Shown here piece by piece: positions 51,785-60,244 of a stretch of DNA of 64,000 nt. The stretch covers positions 1 to 64,000 of the forward strand of contig CALIUM010000008.1 in the NCBI GenBank assembly GCA_938048735.1. The letters are read 5' to 3'. A program made the position numbers and the translations under genes. The notes beneath the pieces were generated by a model, which saw nothing but the letters and a program-made list of their open reading frames with translations, had not been told where the DNA came from and searched no databases. This DNA comes from an uncultured archaeon (GTDB lineage: Archaea; Thermoproteota; Bathyarchaeia; TCS64). Numbering within the stretch: the first letter of the stretch is position 1; each line of letters starts with the position of its first letter.

Positions 51785-52216
51785 TTAAATCCATCTCTCA
51801 GGTCTCACACTGCTCCTAATCTTTGTTAGTGGCTCATCGTTGAACCTCCAAAGACCGGTTGCTGGTCTCTCCAAAGAGATCTTTAATGCCTCTATGAGCT
51901 TGTCGCTTATGATAACCTCATCCTCCCCGCTCGAGATCACCATATCGGCGACTACCGGGCCCTCAACCCTGTCTTCGGCCACCACCGAGAGCTCCATCTC
52001 CCTTGGGATCACGTGGAACTTCTCTAGGCGGCCGCCCGCGACGGCATAATCCTTCACCCTGGCGTCACGGAGTGTTTGAGGGGCCACCAGCCTCACAGCA
52101 AGGTTTAATGGAATTATGGCTTCAGGCTCCATGGATCCATATCCTGAGTTGGCTATGGCTGAGGTCTCGATGGTGGTGCCTGTCCGAGTCTTAATCCTCA
52201 CCTTTACCCTTATCAA
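51785..52216 (-). CDS. retropepsin-like (clan AA-type fold) protein
   Basis: 143 residues from a TTG at 52216 (a GTG five codons later is equally plausible). Opening VKVRIKTRTGTTIETSAIAN, where the retropepsin D-T-G position reads N-S-G (ANSGYGSMEPEAIIPLNLA), so the catalytic Asp is replaced by Asn; then a DEVIISDKLIEAL and a C-terminal PATGLWRFNDE close. It is a clan AA-like barrel, likely non-proteolytic, of an archaeal type often next to small helical genes. The upstream 69-residue gene overlaps it by 26 nt. A broken paralogue lies at 52585-52862. Confidence 0.65.
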   Translation of the reverse strand: MIRVKVRIKTRTGTTIETSAIANSGYGSMEPEAIIPLNLAVRLVAPQTLRDARVKDYAVAGGRLEKFHVIPREMELSVVAEDRVEGPVVADMVISSGEDEVIISDKLIEALKISLERPATGLWRFNDEPLTKIRSSVRPERWI

Positions 52217-52400
52217 TCCTTCGGTTTCTCCTTTCTACAGCCTGCCTCTTCAACTCCTCATACAGCCTCAGATCGATCATCTTACCGATTCTGGGAGCGG
52301 GTCTTCCCCCCTCCTCACTCGCCATGAATCCACCATCAGGTTTATAGTGGTGGTGGAATATTAACCTTCCATCAAGTACTGAAATCCAGTCAAGATCCAT
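52191..52400 (-). CDS. small helical protein paired with retropepsin-like gene
   Basis: 69 residues: MDLDWISVLDGRLIFHHHYK, PDGGFMASEEGGRPAPRIGK, and a strongly charged helix DLRLYEELKRQAVERRNRRI. Overlaps the retropepsin-like gene by 26 nt, so they are coupled; the overlap and the small charged-protein/barrel pairing resemble toxin-antitoxin-like modules, but there is no direct evidence. An alternative start is Met26. No family recognised. Confidence 0.5.
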   Translation of the reverse strand: MDLDWISVLDGRLIFHHHYKPDGGFMASEEGGRPAPRIGKMIDLRLYEELKRQAVERRNRRIDKGKGED

Positions 52401-52521
52401 AAAGGGGAAAAAATGAAATATATATTTACATTCTTATATATGTTTAATTAATGCGGGATCCTAAGAGCACAAAATGGTGCTAAGTTTCTAATTATTAAAT
52501 GGCAATCTTGAATATAAAAGT

Positions 52522-52547
52522 ATTCTTAATATCAAGATATTAAGAAT
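52522..52547. repeat. perfect 12-bp-arm palindrome
   Basis: ATTCTTAATATC-AA-GATATTAAGAAT, perfect. It lies between the two retropepsin-like loci, in an AT-rich spacer. Could be an operator, a terminator-like hairpin or a recombination scar. Confidence 0.55.
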
Positions 52548-52584
52548 CTTCTTATTTAATTGAATAAGTTTACTGTTCTTTGGT

Positions 52585-52862
52585 GAAACTGAAGGGGGTC
52601 ATATATGCTTCTTCTAACCCTGCCTTCCTCTGTGAACCTCCAAAGGCCCGTCTTAGGGGAAAGGGAGGTGTATGTCAAGGGTCTCAGAGTTAAAGCCGGT
52701 GTTCAGAAGCGCCGAGGCCTCTAGGCTCTCATGTCTCCTCAGGCTTTCCAGTCTCACCCTCACCTTTACCGGCAAGCTCCCGCCCCTTATGGTGACTATA
52801 AAGCCCAGCTTGACCCCCCTCACCCTGCCAAGCCTCTTCTTCGGCCTTAACTCTGGTTCCAA
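52585..52862 (-). pseudogene. decayed copy of the retropepsin-like gene
   Basis: From 52862 on the minus strand: a basic start, then VKVRVRLESLRRHESLEASA and LLNTGFNSETLDIHLPFP, which parallels VKVRIKTRTGTTIETSAIAN and SGYGSMEPEAIIPLNLA of the gene at 51785. It then runs into a stop; a shifted frame gives KTGLWRFTEEGRVRRSIYDP, equal to the C-terminal ATGLWRFNDEPLTKIRSSVR. The central 60-80 residues are missing. So it lost its middle by deletion; LLNTGF keeps N-T-G at the catalytic site. Confidence 0.7.
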
Positions 52863-53393
52863 GAAGATCGACCAAATGCTTTCGAGATAGGGGGTCTCAT
52901 GGATCTATATGGATCTACTAAGTTTAGTATGCATCTATTAAGTTTACTTTAAAGTCTGTCTCCAATTAAATCTAAGCTTACTAGCTTGGAGACTTGGAGG
53001 TCCTAGAGCAAGGGGTTTTAAATAGGATCCTGAGCTAAGCAGAATCGCGCTATGTTCATTTCAATTCAGCCAATCCCCTTTGAACAGCTCATTTAGGTTT
53101 TCGAGATGAGCTGGATCCTCTAGGGGATGTAATCCCCTTCCCTAGTATCTATTGAGTGTAGGATCAGGCCTTAACTGTAGCGCCCTACCCAGAAGACACC
53201 TTGGCGTTTCAAATCGTCCATACTCTCGTTCAGCCTGTGCCCGCACCTTGATTCGGCTCCCAGATCCAGCATCTCCTCCAATCATTTAACTCATTCAATT
53301 ATATAATTTAAACGAATCATTTTTATGGGCGATATTATATTGAAGAAAAAGGGTTTTTTAAATTCTCATCTTTAATTTAAATATGAACTTAAT
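52863..53393. other. intergenic region with a tiny frame
   Basis: About 530 bp. Near 52895-52945 similar phrases repeat (ATGGATCTATATGGATCTAC, then TAAGTTTAG ... CTATTAAGTTTA). A minus-strand ATG at 53272, preceded by TTGGAGGAG, opens 33 codons ending SMDDLKRQGVFWVGRYS (stop 53171); it resembles the tail of a PIN/DUF3368-type protein, but is too short to name. 53280-53393 is very AT-rich. Confidence 0.45.
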
Positions 53394-54536
53394 TTATTCT
53401 GTAACTATTTCTACGTCAGCTCTAGGAATTATAACTCTTTTTCCATCTTCTAATTCCACTTCCACTACTCTTACAAGTGACTCTGTTTCTATCTTCATCA
53501 ATTCCACTGGGAGCCGAACGACTCTTCCTAATTTTCCGAAATATGGGTACCTTATTATCCTGATAATGCTTCCAACTTTCATTTTTCCTTCTTCAACATC
53601 TTCATCCTCGATTTTCATTTTTCCACTTAAATTTTTAGGTATTATTATTTCTGGTCTTAGTACCCCTGCTCTGACCTGTGTTGCTCCATTTATAGCCGCG
53701 ATTTTCCCTTCATTATCCTTTAATATTTCGAATGCCTTATCTGATATTGGAAGTTTTCCAAATCCCTCTGTTAATATCAATGTAAATCCCAATTCTTCCC
53801 TTCCAGTTATAGCTACTCCCATTCTAGTACCTATTAGCTTTTCAAGGTCTTCTATATCAGCTCCACCCGTTATTATTCCCTTAACACCTATTTTCCTCGC
53901 CTTCTCTAAAGCGTCTAGGTTTACAAATGATCCTCCTACTATTATTTTCCCATGATCACTTTCGAAGATTTTATCTGGGGTAAGTATATCTTCTGGGTTT
54001 GAGACGGCTACTCTGAGTTCTCCGAACCTCTCTCCTGAAAATCCTATGATACCCTGTACATAGGCGGCCCATGTCCCAACGACGACGGCCTCTTGGGGTA
54101 TCACCTCATCTATTTTTCCCCTAACATAAGCAGCAACCTCAACCGGTCTTTGAGGTTCTCTTATTGTGATGTTTCCTGTTATTTCATTTATATCCTCCAC
54201 ATATCCATCTATAGGTGACAATACTGTCTTGTTTATTAAACCAAATGCTGCTCTTAACCTTGCTATGATCTCTCCTTTCTTCACAGGATCACCCTTCTTC
54301 TTAAGGAGATATCGAGGCACCTCTTCCGTATCTACATCTAGTAGTTCAGCCACCTTCAGTATCTGGGGCATCCCCTCCAGATAGCATCTCGCCACAATAG
54401 TATCAAACTCAACAGGGTCTCCTACTTTAACCAATATCTGGCCTTTAACCGGAAGACTTCTGAGCTTCCTCACATAGGTAAGAGGTGTGACCCTTAATCC
54501 AGGTGTATATGCGAAGCTCTCTTCTGAGACGCTCAT
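53394..54536 (-). CDS. barrel-sandwich/KOW-domain protein, partner of the GlmL-type ATPase
   Basis: 380 residues from the ATG at 54536, which overlaps the ATPase stop (ATGA) with GGAGAAAGGG upstream; an ATG at 54551 is less likely. N-terminal: short repeats (GQILVKVGDPVEFDTIVARC) and a barrel-sandwich-hybrid unit like biotinyl/lipoyl or RnfC-type domains (KKGDPVKKGEIIARL, SPIDGYVEDINEITGNITIR). Middle: alpha/beta (GIIGFSGERFGELRVAVSNP, GKIIVGGSFVNLDALEKARK). C-terminal: a KOW-type motif (GSIIRIIRYPYFGKLGRVVR). No known name. Its fixed, coupled position after the ATPase points to a shared complex. AT-richer than the far end of the same operon. Confidence 0.75.
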   Translation of the reverse strand: MSVSEESFAYTPGLRVTPLTYVRKLRSLPVKGQILVKVGDPVEFDTIVARCYLEGMPQILKVAELLDVDTEEVPRYLLKKKGDPVKKGEIIARLRAAFGLINKTVLSPIDGYVEDINEITGNITIREPQRPVEVAAYVRGKIDEVIPQEAVVVGTWAAYVQGIIGFSGERFGELRVAVSNPEDILTPDKIFESDHGKIIVGGSFVNLDALEKARKIGVKGIITGGADIEDLEKLIGTRMGVAITGREELGFTLILTEGFGKLPISDKAFEILKDNEGKIAAINGATQVRAGVLRPEIIIPKNLSGKMKIEDEDVEEGKMKVGSIIRIIRYPYFGKLGRVVRLPVELMKIETESLVRVVEVELEDGKRVIIPRADVEIVTE

Positions 54537-56362
54537 AAACCCTTTCTCCATTCTTCAATTTTACTTTCTGGATACAGCTCTATGGAGTCATACCAACTGA
54601 TTAAAAGCTTCTTTCTTTCTTTTTCATCTTCTGGGAGATATATGGGTCTTCCTCTTCCGTCAAATATGACCCCGACCACTCCTCCACTGATAGTCCTTTC
54701 AACCGATTTTCCAAAGCCATTTCCAAAGTCAAAGTTGCTCGAGGGATTAACTCTAATTTTAACATTTATTTCTTTGGGGATAGGTTCTCTTATTATCTGT
54801 CCGAATGATAGGTCGAATGTCTTTTTTTTATCATCCCATTCTAGTTCGATGGTTGCTACCTTTGCACCTATCTTGTCTGTTCCCACGCCTGCCACAATGG
54901 TTCCCATGTAGACTAGGCACTCCTTCTCGAATATATCTAGGGCGATCTCTTTTTGGATTGTTGAGAGGACCCCGAGGTGGGGCATCATGAATACGCTGTC
55001 CTGGAGGAGAGAGGTGAATCCCCTCGGCTGGAATGCGTCTGTGAGTATCATCATAGATTGATTTCTTCTCGGTGCTCTCGATAGGAGCCCTCCGGTTCCT
55101 ATTATATGGCTCACATCAAACATCTCTATATATGTGTCCTCGGGTTTAACCTCTTCGAATATGTCCGATATAGTCCTCTCCTTCTTAACCCCCTTCAACT
55201 CCCTTGCCAAGTATTTGTGATGGTTGAACCCCAGCCTTATAGCCTCCCTAGCTAGGGAATGTTCGATCACCAGATCTTCCACCGTTATTGGGATTGTTGT
55301 GGGCCGTATCATCTTGTTGTAGACCACCTCCATTAGATCTTTAACATCCATCTCGAATGGGATCCATCTCAGGACGTTCTCCGCACCCGCCTCTTTAAAG
55401 ACATTTCCGACGCTGTAGCTCATCCCTAGATTGGCGCTGACCGTGCGTAGGAACCTGCCCTCGAAGTTCGAGTATATGTTGGTTGTCGCACCTCCCAAAC
55501 CGACTCCTATCACGTTCACCCCCTTCATCTCGGAGAAGGTCCTGATCATCATCCCCTCACCAGCGGGTGTAGGCATGATTGAGGTGGATACGAGCTTCTT
55601 CAGCTTGTCATATCCAGGTGCATGGGCCATAACATGCTCCATGAAGAGATACAGTATAGCATTTCTAGCCTGCTCCACCTCCTCGACCTCTATCTTTGGG
55701 CGAAGGTTGTCGGTTATTATGACTTCAAAGTTGTCCCTGAGCATCTTCTTAACCTCTTCTCTCACGGCAACATTGCCAGCATAGACGACGGGTAGGAGAT
55801 ATTCAGCCCCTAGCCTTGGCCTTGGCCTCGCCTTCGAGAGCAGCTCGGTCATCTCCAGAACATGAGTCTTATCTCCCCAATCCGTCCCCCCGGCCAGGAG
55901 GACGATATCCGGCCTCAGAAACCTAAGGGTCTCTATCTTATAGTAGTCATCCCTTCCATCGTCGACAGATAACACATCCATGACTATCGCCCCGGCTCCG
56001 AGGGCGGCCCTCTGGGCGCTCTCCGCGGTTATGGATTTGACAACCCCTTGGACAAGCATCTGGAGCCCTCCCCCAGCGCTACTCGTGGAGACATAGATGT
56101 CCACCCCGACTTTATCCCCCTTGTATGGCATTAGGATAGAGAGCTCCTCCTTGGCGTTATCCATGATCATGTGGCCTGTTAGCTCCTCGACCTCCCTAAT
56201 GGCGTTTCTGACGCCCATGGTGACATCCTCCACGGGCTTCTCGACCGTTGTGGGGGCCTCTCCACTGGCTATGAACCTCCACCGCCCATCTACCTTACCG
56301 AAGAACCTGGCCTTCGTAGTGGTGCTTCCCACATCAGTCGCAAGTATGTAGCTCGGCTCCAT
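54533..56362 (-). CDS. GlmL/MutL-type ASKHA ATPase (orphan)
   Basis: About 609 residues from the ATG at 56362 (AAGGGG just before); the frame is open upstream to 56449 but with unconserved codons. YILATDVGSTTTKARFFGKV is the phosphate-1 motif of the actin/Hsp70/sugar kinase fold; GVGLGGATTNIYSNFEGRFL and IIGTGGLLSRAP are phosphate-2/adenosine-like loops. Matches the 'glutamate mutase L' (GlmL/MutL) family, an accessory/reactivation-like ATPase for B12-dependent carbon-skeleton mutases in bacteria. No glmE, glmS or other mutase gene is in the window. Instead the gene is coupled to the KOW protein and stands head to head with membrane cassette 3, 260 bp away, so I infer an energising role there. 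Confidence 0.82.
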   Translation of the reverse strand: MEPSYILATDVGSTTTKARFFGKVDGRWRFIASGEAPTTVEKPVEDVTMGVRNAIREVEELTGHMIMDNAKEELSILMPYKGDKVGVDIYVSTSSAGGGLQMLVQGVVKSITAESAQRAALGAGAIVMDVLSVDDGRDDYYKIETLRFLRPDIVLLAGGTDWGDKTHVLEMTELLSKARPRPRLGAEYLLPVVYAGNVAVREEVKKMLRDNFEVIITDNLRPKIEVEEVEQARNAILYLFMEHVMAHAPGYDKLKKLVSTSIMPTPAGEGMMIRTFSEMKGVNVIGVGLGGATTNIYSNFEGRFLRTVSANLGMSYSVGNVFKEAGAENVLRWIPFEMDVKDLMEVVYNKMIRPTTIPITVEDLVIEHSLAREAIRLGFNHHKYLARELKGVKKERTISDIFEEVKPEDTYIEMFDVSHIIGTGGLLSRAPRRNQSMMILTDAFQPRGFTSLLQDSVFMMPHLGVLSTIQKEIALDIFEKECLVYMGTIVAGVGTDKIGAKVATIELEWDDKKKTFDLSFGQIIREPIPKEINVKIRVNPSSNFDFGNGFGKSVERTISGGVVGVIFDGRGRPIYLPEDEKERKKLLISWYDSIELYPESKIEEWRKGL

Positions 56363-56583
56363 CCCCTTCAGCTCTCTAACCTGAGGGATTAATATAAAAA
56401 CAATACGTCTTGTGGGTTCTGAACCCCCTCGAATAGCAGGCTTCGGCAACTTAACCTTGATGTAAGGATAAGATTATGCCTTGAAACTCGAGGACACTCG
56501 GCATTTTATCAACTCCACTGGAATTAGTCGATCTCTCAAACATACAAGGCAAGATCCATGAGATCCGATCTCAGACCACGACA

Positions 56584-56596
56584 AAAATATTTATAG
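56584..56596 (+). promoter_or_regulatory. TATA-box promoter of cassette 3
   Basis: AAAAATATTTATAG lies about 30-38 nt upstream of the ATG at 56623, so the transcript would begin at or close to the start codon (leaderless). The 260-bp spacer between the ATPase (minus) and the cassette (plus) is otherwise free of genes, so divergent promoters probably share control. Confidence 0.5.
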
Positions 56597-56622
56597 TACA
56601 ATCAATATTTTAAAGATGGAAA

Positions 56623-57432
56623 ATGTTATTGAACTATCTCCCCGTTGAGCAAGTGATAAACCCTGCAGCTGGAGCCGTTTCCCTGGCTATTCTAATCTTC
56701 CTGTCGCTCTCAGGATACTATTATATGAAGCTTGCAGAGAGGGGTAGAACCTTCCCGGTTAGGAAGATCAGGGCCTTCGAGGCTATAGAAGAGGCCGTTG
56801 CAAGATCGGTTGAGATGGGGAGGCCAGTGCACTACACCATCGGCTATGGAAGCCTCAGGACGGCTCATGCCCCCCAGTACACCGCCGGTCTTGGGGTTTT
56901 AACCCATGTTGCCAAGCTTGCAGGGAAGTATGGAGCAAGGCTGATAGTGACACATGGGGTGCCCGAGGCCATAGCCTCTATTGACGAGATAGTCAGAGAT
57001 GGGTACTTCTCCGAGGGTAGACCTGAGCTCTATAATCCTGTGGACAACGCGAGATATCTCACCGACATCCAGTTCGCCTACGCCTCATCTGCCCAAGCTG
57101 TCATTATAAGGGAGAATGCTGGTGCGAACATAGTTATCGGCCCCTTCTGGGCCGAGTCTCTGATACTGGCCGAGGCTGGGACTATGGTCGGGGCCTTCCA
57201 GATAGGTGGAACCGCCAGGGATGTGCAGATCCCATTCTTCGTACTTGTCTGTGACTATGCCTTCATAGGGGAGGAGATCTTCGCCGCGGGAGCGATGGCC
57301 TCCGGTGACATCCCCACTCTAGCAAGCATTAGAGGGCAGGATGTTGGCAAGCTGCTCTCCATCGTGCTCATAGTGCTCGGGTTGATACTACTTCCTTTCG
57401 GTGTGAAGCTTGCCACATACCTCATGTGGTGA
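56623..57432 (+). CDS. membrane cassette 3, subunit A (DUF6754-like)
   Basis: 269 residues. N-terminal helix (AVSLAILIFLSLSGYYYMKL), then FPVRKIRAFEAIEEAVARSV and EMGRPVHYTIGYGS, QYTAGLGVLTHVAKLAGKYG, SEGRPELYNP, EAGTMVGAFQIGGTARDVQI, CDYAFIGEEIFAAGAMASGD followed by IRGQDVGKLLSIV, and a C-terminal helix. This is the clearest copy. Leaderless TATA promoter. The GRPVHYT and CDY.FIGEE blocks are conserved in all three copies, so are likely functional. Confidence 0.83.
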   Translation: MLLNYLPVEQVINPAAGAVSLAILIFLSLSGYYYMKLAERGRTFPVRKIRAFEAIEEAVARSVEMGRPVHYTIGYGSLRTAHAPQYTAGLGVLTHVAKLAGKYGARLIVTHGVPEAIASIDEIVRDGYFSEGRPELYNPVDNARYLTDIQFAYASSAQAVIIRENAGANIVIGPFWAESLILAEAGTMVGAFQIGGTARDVQIPFFVLVCDYAFIGEEIFAAGAMASGDIPTLASIRGQDVGKLLSIVLIVLGLILLPFGVKLATYLMW

Positions 57433-58106
57433 TGGAAATGAGCGTGATTTGGAGGCGTACAGTTCCGCAGCTCCTCGTGGCCATCATACTTGTTGTGATG
57501 ACGGCCCTCTATTTCCTGTACATAGACAAGACGACCAAGGCGACCCTAAACTATTGGGATCAGCTTCTGATCAACTATTCGATAGTGATAGCGGCTCTGG
57601 CCGCAATCGTTGGAGGGGTTGACCTCGCAAGGTATCACGTGGCCCTGATTATGAAGAGGGAGAGGGAGCAGATCCCCTTCAGTTTAATAACCCTATTCCT
57701 TGAGGTGGTCTGCGTTGTCTTCGCTTTCTATGCACTCGCCACAGGGGTCCCCATTCTCACCCAACCCCAGTTCTCCTGGATATATCTAAACCTACAGGTA
57801 CCCACGAGCTCGGCCATGTACTCTATCTTGGTATTTTACGTTGCTTCGGCTGCCTATAGAACCTTTAGGGCTAGAAATCCTCCAGCCCTTCTCCTACTCA
57901 TAGTAGGTGTCATAGTGATGCTTGGGAACACTAGCTTAGGATTTGTAATATGGCCTGGGTTCACACCCCTGAAGGACTGGATAATGACGGTTCCAAATGC
58001 AGCCGGCTATAGGCCAATAGTCATAGGAGTAGGCTTGGGAACCATCATCCTAGGCCTGAGGTTAATCCTAAGGAAAGAGGTAACATGGATGGGGAGGAGG
58101 GACTAA
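57432..58106 (+). CDS. membrane cassette 3, subunit B
   Basis: 224 residues from the ATG at 57432, overlapping the A stop (TGATG); the frame also opens with GTG at 57426. Six helices; VDLARYHVALIMKREREQIP after helix 2 and LKDWIMTVPNAAGYRPIVIG before the last helix are the B signatures. Ends with a basic LILRKEVTWMGRRD tail. Co-translated with A and C. Confidence 0.8.
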   Translation: MEMSVIWRRTVPQLLVAIILVVMTALYFLYIDKTTKATLNYWDQLLINYSIVIAALAAIVGGVDLARYHVALIMKREREQIPFSLITLFLEVVCVVFAFYALATGVPILTQPQFSWIYLNLQVPTSSAMYSILVFYVASAAYRTFRARNPPALLLLIVGVIVMLGNTSLGFVIWPGFTPLKDWIMTVPNAAGYRPIVIGVGLGTIILGLRLILRKEVTWMGRRD

Positions 58107-58108
58107 AG

Positions 58109-58951
58109 ATGGGTACCTCACTGAAGAGGCTTGACACCATTATAGGTACTAGGCAACTGCTATATACACTACTCATAATCTTCACTTTAATACCGATGTT
58201 CTTTCCTCTTAGGCTTCCAATCAGCATATCAGCTAGGACTAAAAAAGTATACAATTACATAGATAATTTAAAGCCAGGTTCCTATATATTCATAGATTTT
58301 GACTATGACCCTGCCGGTAGAGGAGAGATCGAACCTCAGGCCGTAGCGATGATGAAGCACCTATTCGATAAGAAGTGTAAGCTTGTAATGGCATCCTTGG
58401 GTACAACAGGACCAGTCATGTTCGAGATAATGAGAAAGACAAATCCGGACATATTCGCCGGGAAGGAGTATGGAAAGGACTGGGTTAACATCGGATATGT
58501 GGCGGGGGGTGAGTCTGCGGCAGCGGGTCTGGCTAGGAGCATCTCAGGCACAGTAGCCATGGACGCCTACGGTAACCCCATCGGGAATCTACCTCTCATC
58601 AAAGAAGCAGACAAGGCAGAGCAGTTCGCCCTAGCAATAGTCTTCACCACAGGGACTGATACTCTTTACTACTTCGTAAGACAGTGGTTCACCCCCTATA
58701 AGACCCCTCTAATACTGGGGATCTTGGGAGTAATGGGCCCTGCTGCGGAGCCCTTCGTGGCGGCTGGCCAGGCCGTGGAGTTGATGGTCGGCCAGGTTGC
58801 GGGGGCTGAGTACGAGGTTCTAGTAGGAAGACCGGGAATAGGCCTAGGAGCTATGGACGCACAGAGCACAAGCCACGCCATAATATTGATCTTCATTATA
58901 CTTGGAAACATTATGTTTTGGAGCGTTAGGTTGAGGGGTGAGAAGAGATGA
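58109..58951 (+). CDS. membrane cassette 3, subunit C
   Basis: 280 residues from the ATG at 58109 (GGGAGGAGGG upstream; an ATG at 58085 is within the B gene). N-terminal helix (LLYTLLIIFTLIPMFFPLRL), alpha/beta domain with SYIFIDFDYDPAG, KEYGKDWVNIGYVAGGESAA, AMDAYGNPIGNLPLIKEAD, VFTTGTDTLYYFVRQWF and AMDAQSTSHAIILIFIILGN before the C-terminal helix. Same block order as copies 1 and 2. The 5' third is AT-richer than the 3' part. Confidence 0.8.
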   Translation: MGTSLKRLDTIIGTRQLLYTLLIIFTLIPMFFPLRLPISISARTKKVYNYIDNLKPGSYIFIDFDYDPAGRGEIEPQAVAMMKHLFDKKCKLVMASLGTTGPVMFEIMRKTNPDIFAGKEYGKDWVNIGYVAGGESAAAGLARSISGTVAMDAYGNPIGNLPLIKEADKAEQFALAIVFTTGTDTLYYFVRQWFTPYKTPLILGILGVMGPAAEPFVAAGQAVELMVGQVAGAEYEVLVGRPGIGLGAMDAQSTSHAIILIFIILGNIMFWSVRLRGEKR

Positions 58952-59661
58952 TCGAGGCAATTCAAATATGGCTATCTGCAGCCCTAGTGATATGGATATG
59001 GAGCTTCGTATACAAGGACAACTACCTATACAGGCTAGCTCAGCACATCTTCTTGGGAGCTGCTGCTGGATACTCCATAGGGATCTCCCTAGACAGCCTG
59101 AACAAGACCGCCCTAGTTCCTTTAGCGAAGTCTCCCACAACAAATATGCACCTGATAATCCCTATCATAATCGGGCTGCTCTTCTTCTTCAAGTACTCTA
59201 GAAGATACTATTGGGTGGCCCGCTATGGCGTAGGAATAGCACTGGCCGTAGGAACAGCCCTCGCCTTCAGGACAGCTCCCATGGCGAACATAATAAGGCA
59301 GGTAAACGCGGTTTTGCTCCCCCTCTGGACCCCTGACCCGGTCAAAACCCTAAACAACTGGATTCATGTAGTCATAACCCTAAGCGCCCTGGTATACTTC
59401 ATATTCACTGTAACGCCGAGGGTGGTTGAGGGTAGGCCCACCATAACATACAGGCTCTATGACGCCGTTTTGAGGATAGGCATCTACGGCATGATGGTGG
59501 CCTTCGGCGCCACACTGGCCAACACGATAATGACGAGGCTGGCCTTCTTCATATCCATGAACCTCCAATACCTCCAACCTTATCCACTCGAGTCATTATC
59601 TGCCATAATCCTAGTTGCCATAGCTATACTCTTCGCCATGCGCCGCGCAAGAGCAGGGTGA
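58948..59661 (+). CDS. membrane cassette 3, subunit D
   Basis: 237 residues, about six helices; YKDNYLYRLAQHIFLGAAAG near the N-terminus, RYGVGIALAVGTALAFRTAP followed by MANIIRQVN, and LRIGIYGMMVAFGATLANTI, as in the other D proteins. Overlaps C by 4 nt. Ends with a basic RRARAG tail. A TATA-like and T-rich stretch follows, then the small helical-protein gene 120 bp away. Confidence 0.8.
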   Translation: MIEAIQIWLSAALVIWIWSFVYKDNYLYRLAQHIFLGAAAGYSIGISLDSLNKTALVPLAKSPTTNMHLIIPIIIGLLFFFKYSRRYYWVARYGVGIALAVGTALAFRTAPMANIIRQVNAVLLPLWTPDPVKTLNNWIHVVITLSALVYFIFTVTPRVVEGRPTITYRLYDAVLRIGIYGMMVAFGATLANTIMTRLAFFISMNLQYLQPYPLESLSAIILVAIAILFAMRRARAG

Positions 59662-59783
59662 GAATTAGTTCCCTTTTTTTATCATATCCAAAAAGGATAT
59701 TTATCCTTAATAATTCTCAGGCTTCTTCAAGCGCCTAAAAATTTATTTTTAAGGGGCGAGATCTGTTTCTTGAAGGTTTTTGG

Positions 59784-60095
59784 ATGGAGGAGAATAATGC
59801 AACCGACGTATGGCTCTCTTCAATAGCAGAAAAATTGGTCAACCTTAATCTCGACTCGGTGGCCGTCTTCTTCCTCGAGACCTTTGGGCCCATGAGCAAT
59901 GTCTGGAGCCAGCTTGGTAGGCTCCACCTACAGCCTTTATTGATCCTTCTAGGCCCCTCCGGAGAGAGGCTGATGAGCTTCCTAGAGAAGCCGGAGAACT
60001 TGGAGAGGTTTTTGAAGAAGATAGAGGAGGTGAGGGAGAGAAAAACTAGGAGGCCGTGGATGGGCGGTCTATTTAGAAGGTTATTTGGATCTTAA
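59784..60095 (+). CDS. conserved small helical protein, copy 2 of 3 (divergent)
   Basis: 103 residues: WLSSIAEKLVNLNLDSVAVF, FLETFGPMSNVWSQLGRLHL, QPLLILLGPSGERLMSFLEK and ENLERFLKKIEEVRE, with a basic GGLFRRLFGS end. The pattern (helix, F-E-x-x-x-P-M, Q-x-G-R, P, GxxxE, E-x-x-E-N-x-E-x-(F/L)) matches the copies at 12391 and 60703, but EEEEEII is lacking. It follows cassette 3 in the same direction, so it may be part of the same system, perhaps a soluble or membrane-associated partner. Confidence 0.7.
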   Translation: MEENNATDVWLSSIAEKLVNLNLDSVAVFFLETFGPMSNVWSQLGRLHLQPLLILLGPSGERLMSFLEKPENLERFLKKIEEVRERKTRRPWMGGLFRRLFGS

Positions 60096-60244
60096 CCCTC
60101 ATCTAAGATGGATAACCCTCATAACTTTACAATTCCAGGCAGAAAACCTCGAGCTTCACACTCAAACATAATATAAATATCGAGAATTCCCCGAGTGAAA
60201 GATCCCATTCTCTAAAATTTTTAGAGCAGGGTTAAAATACTAAT

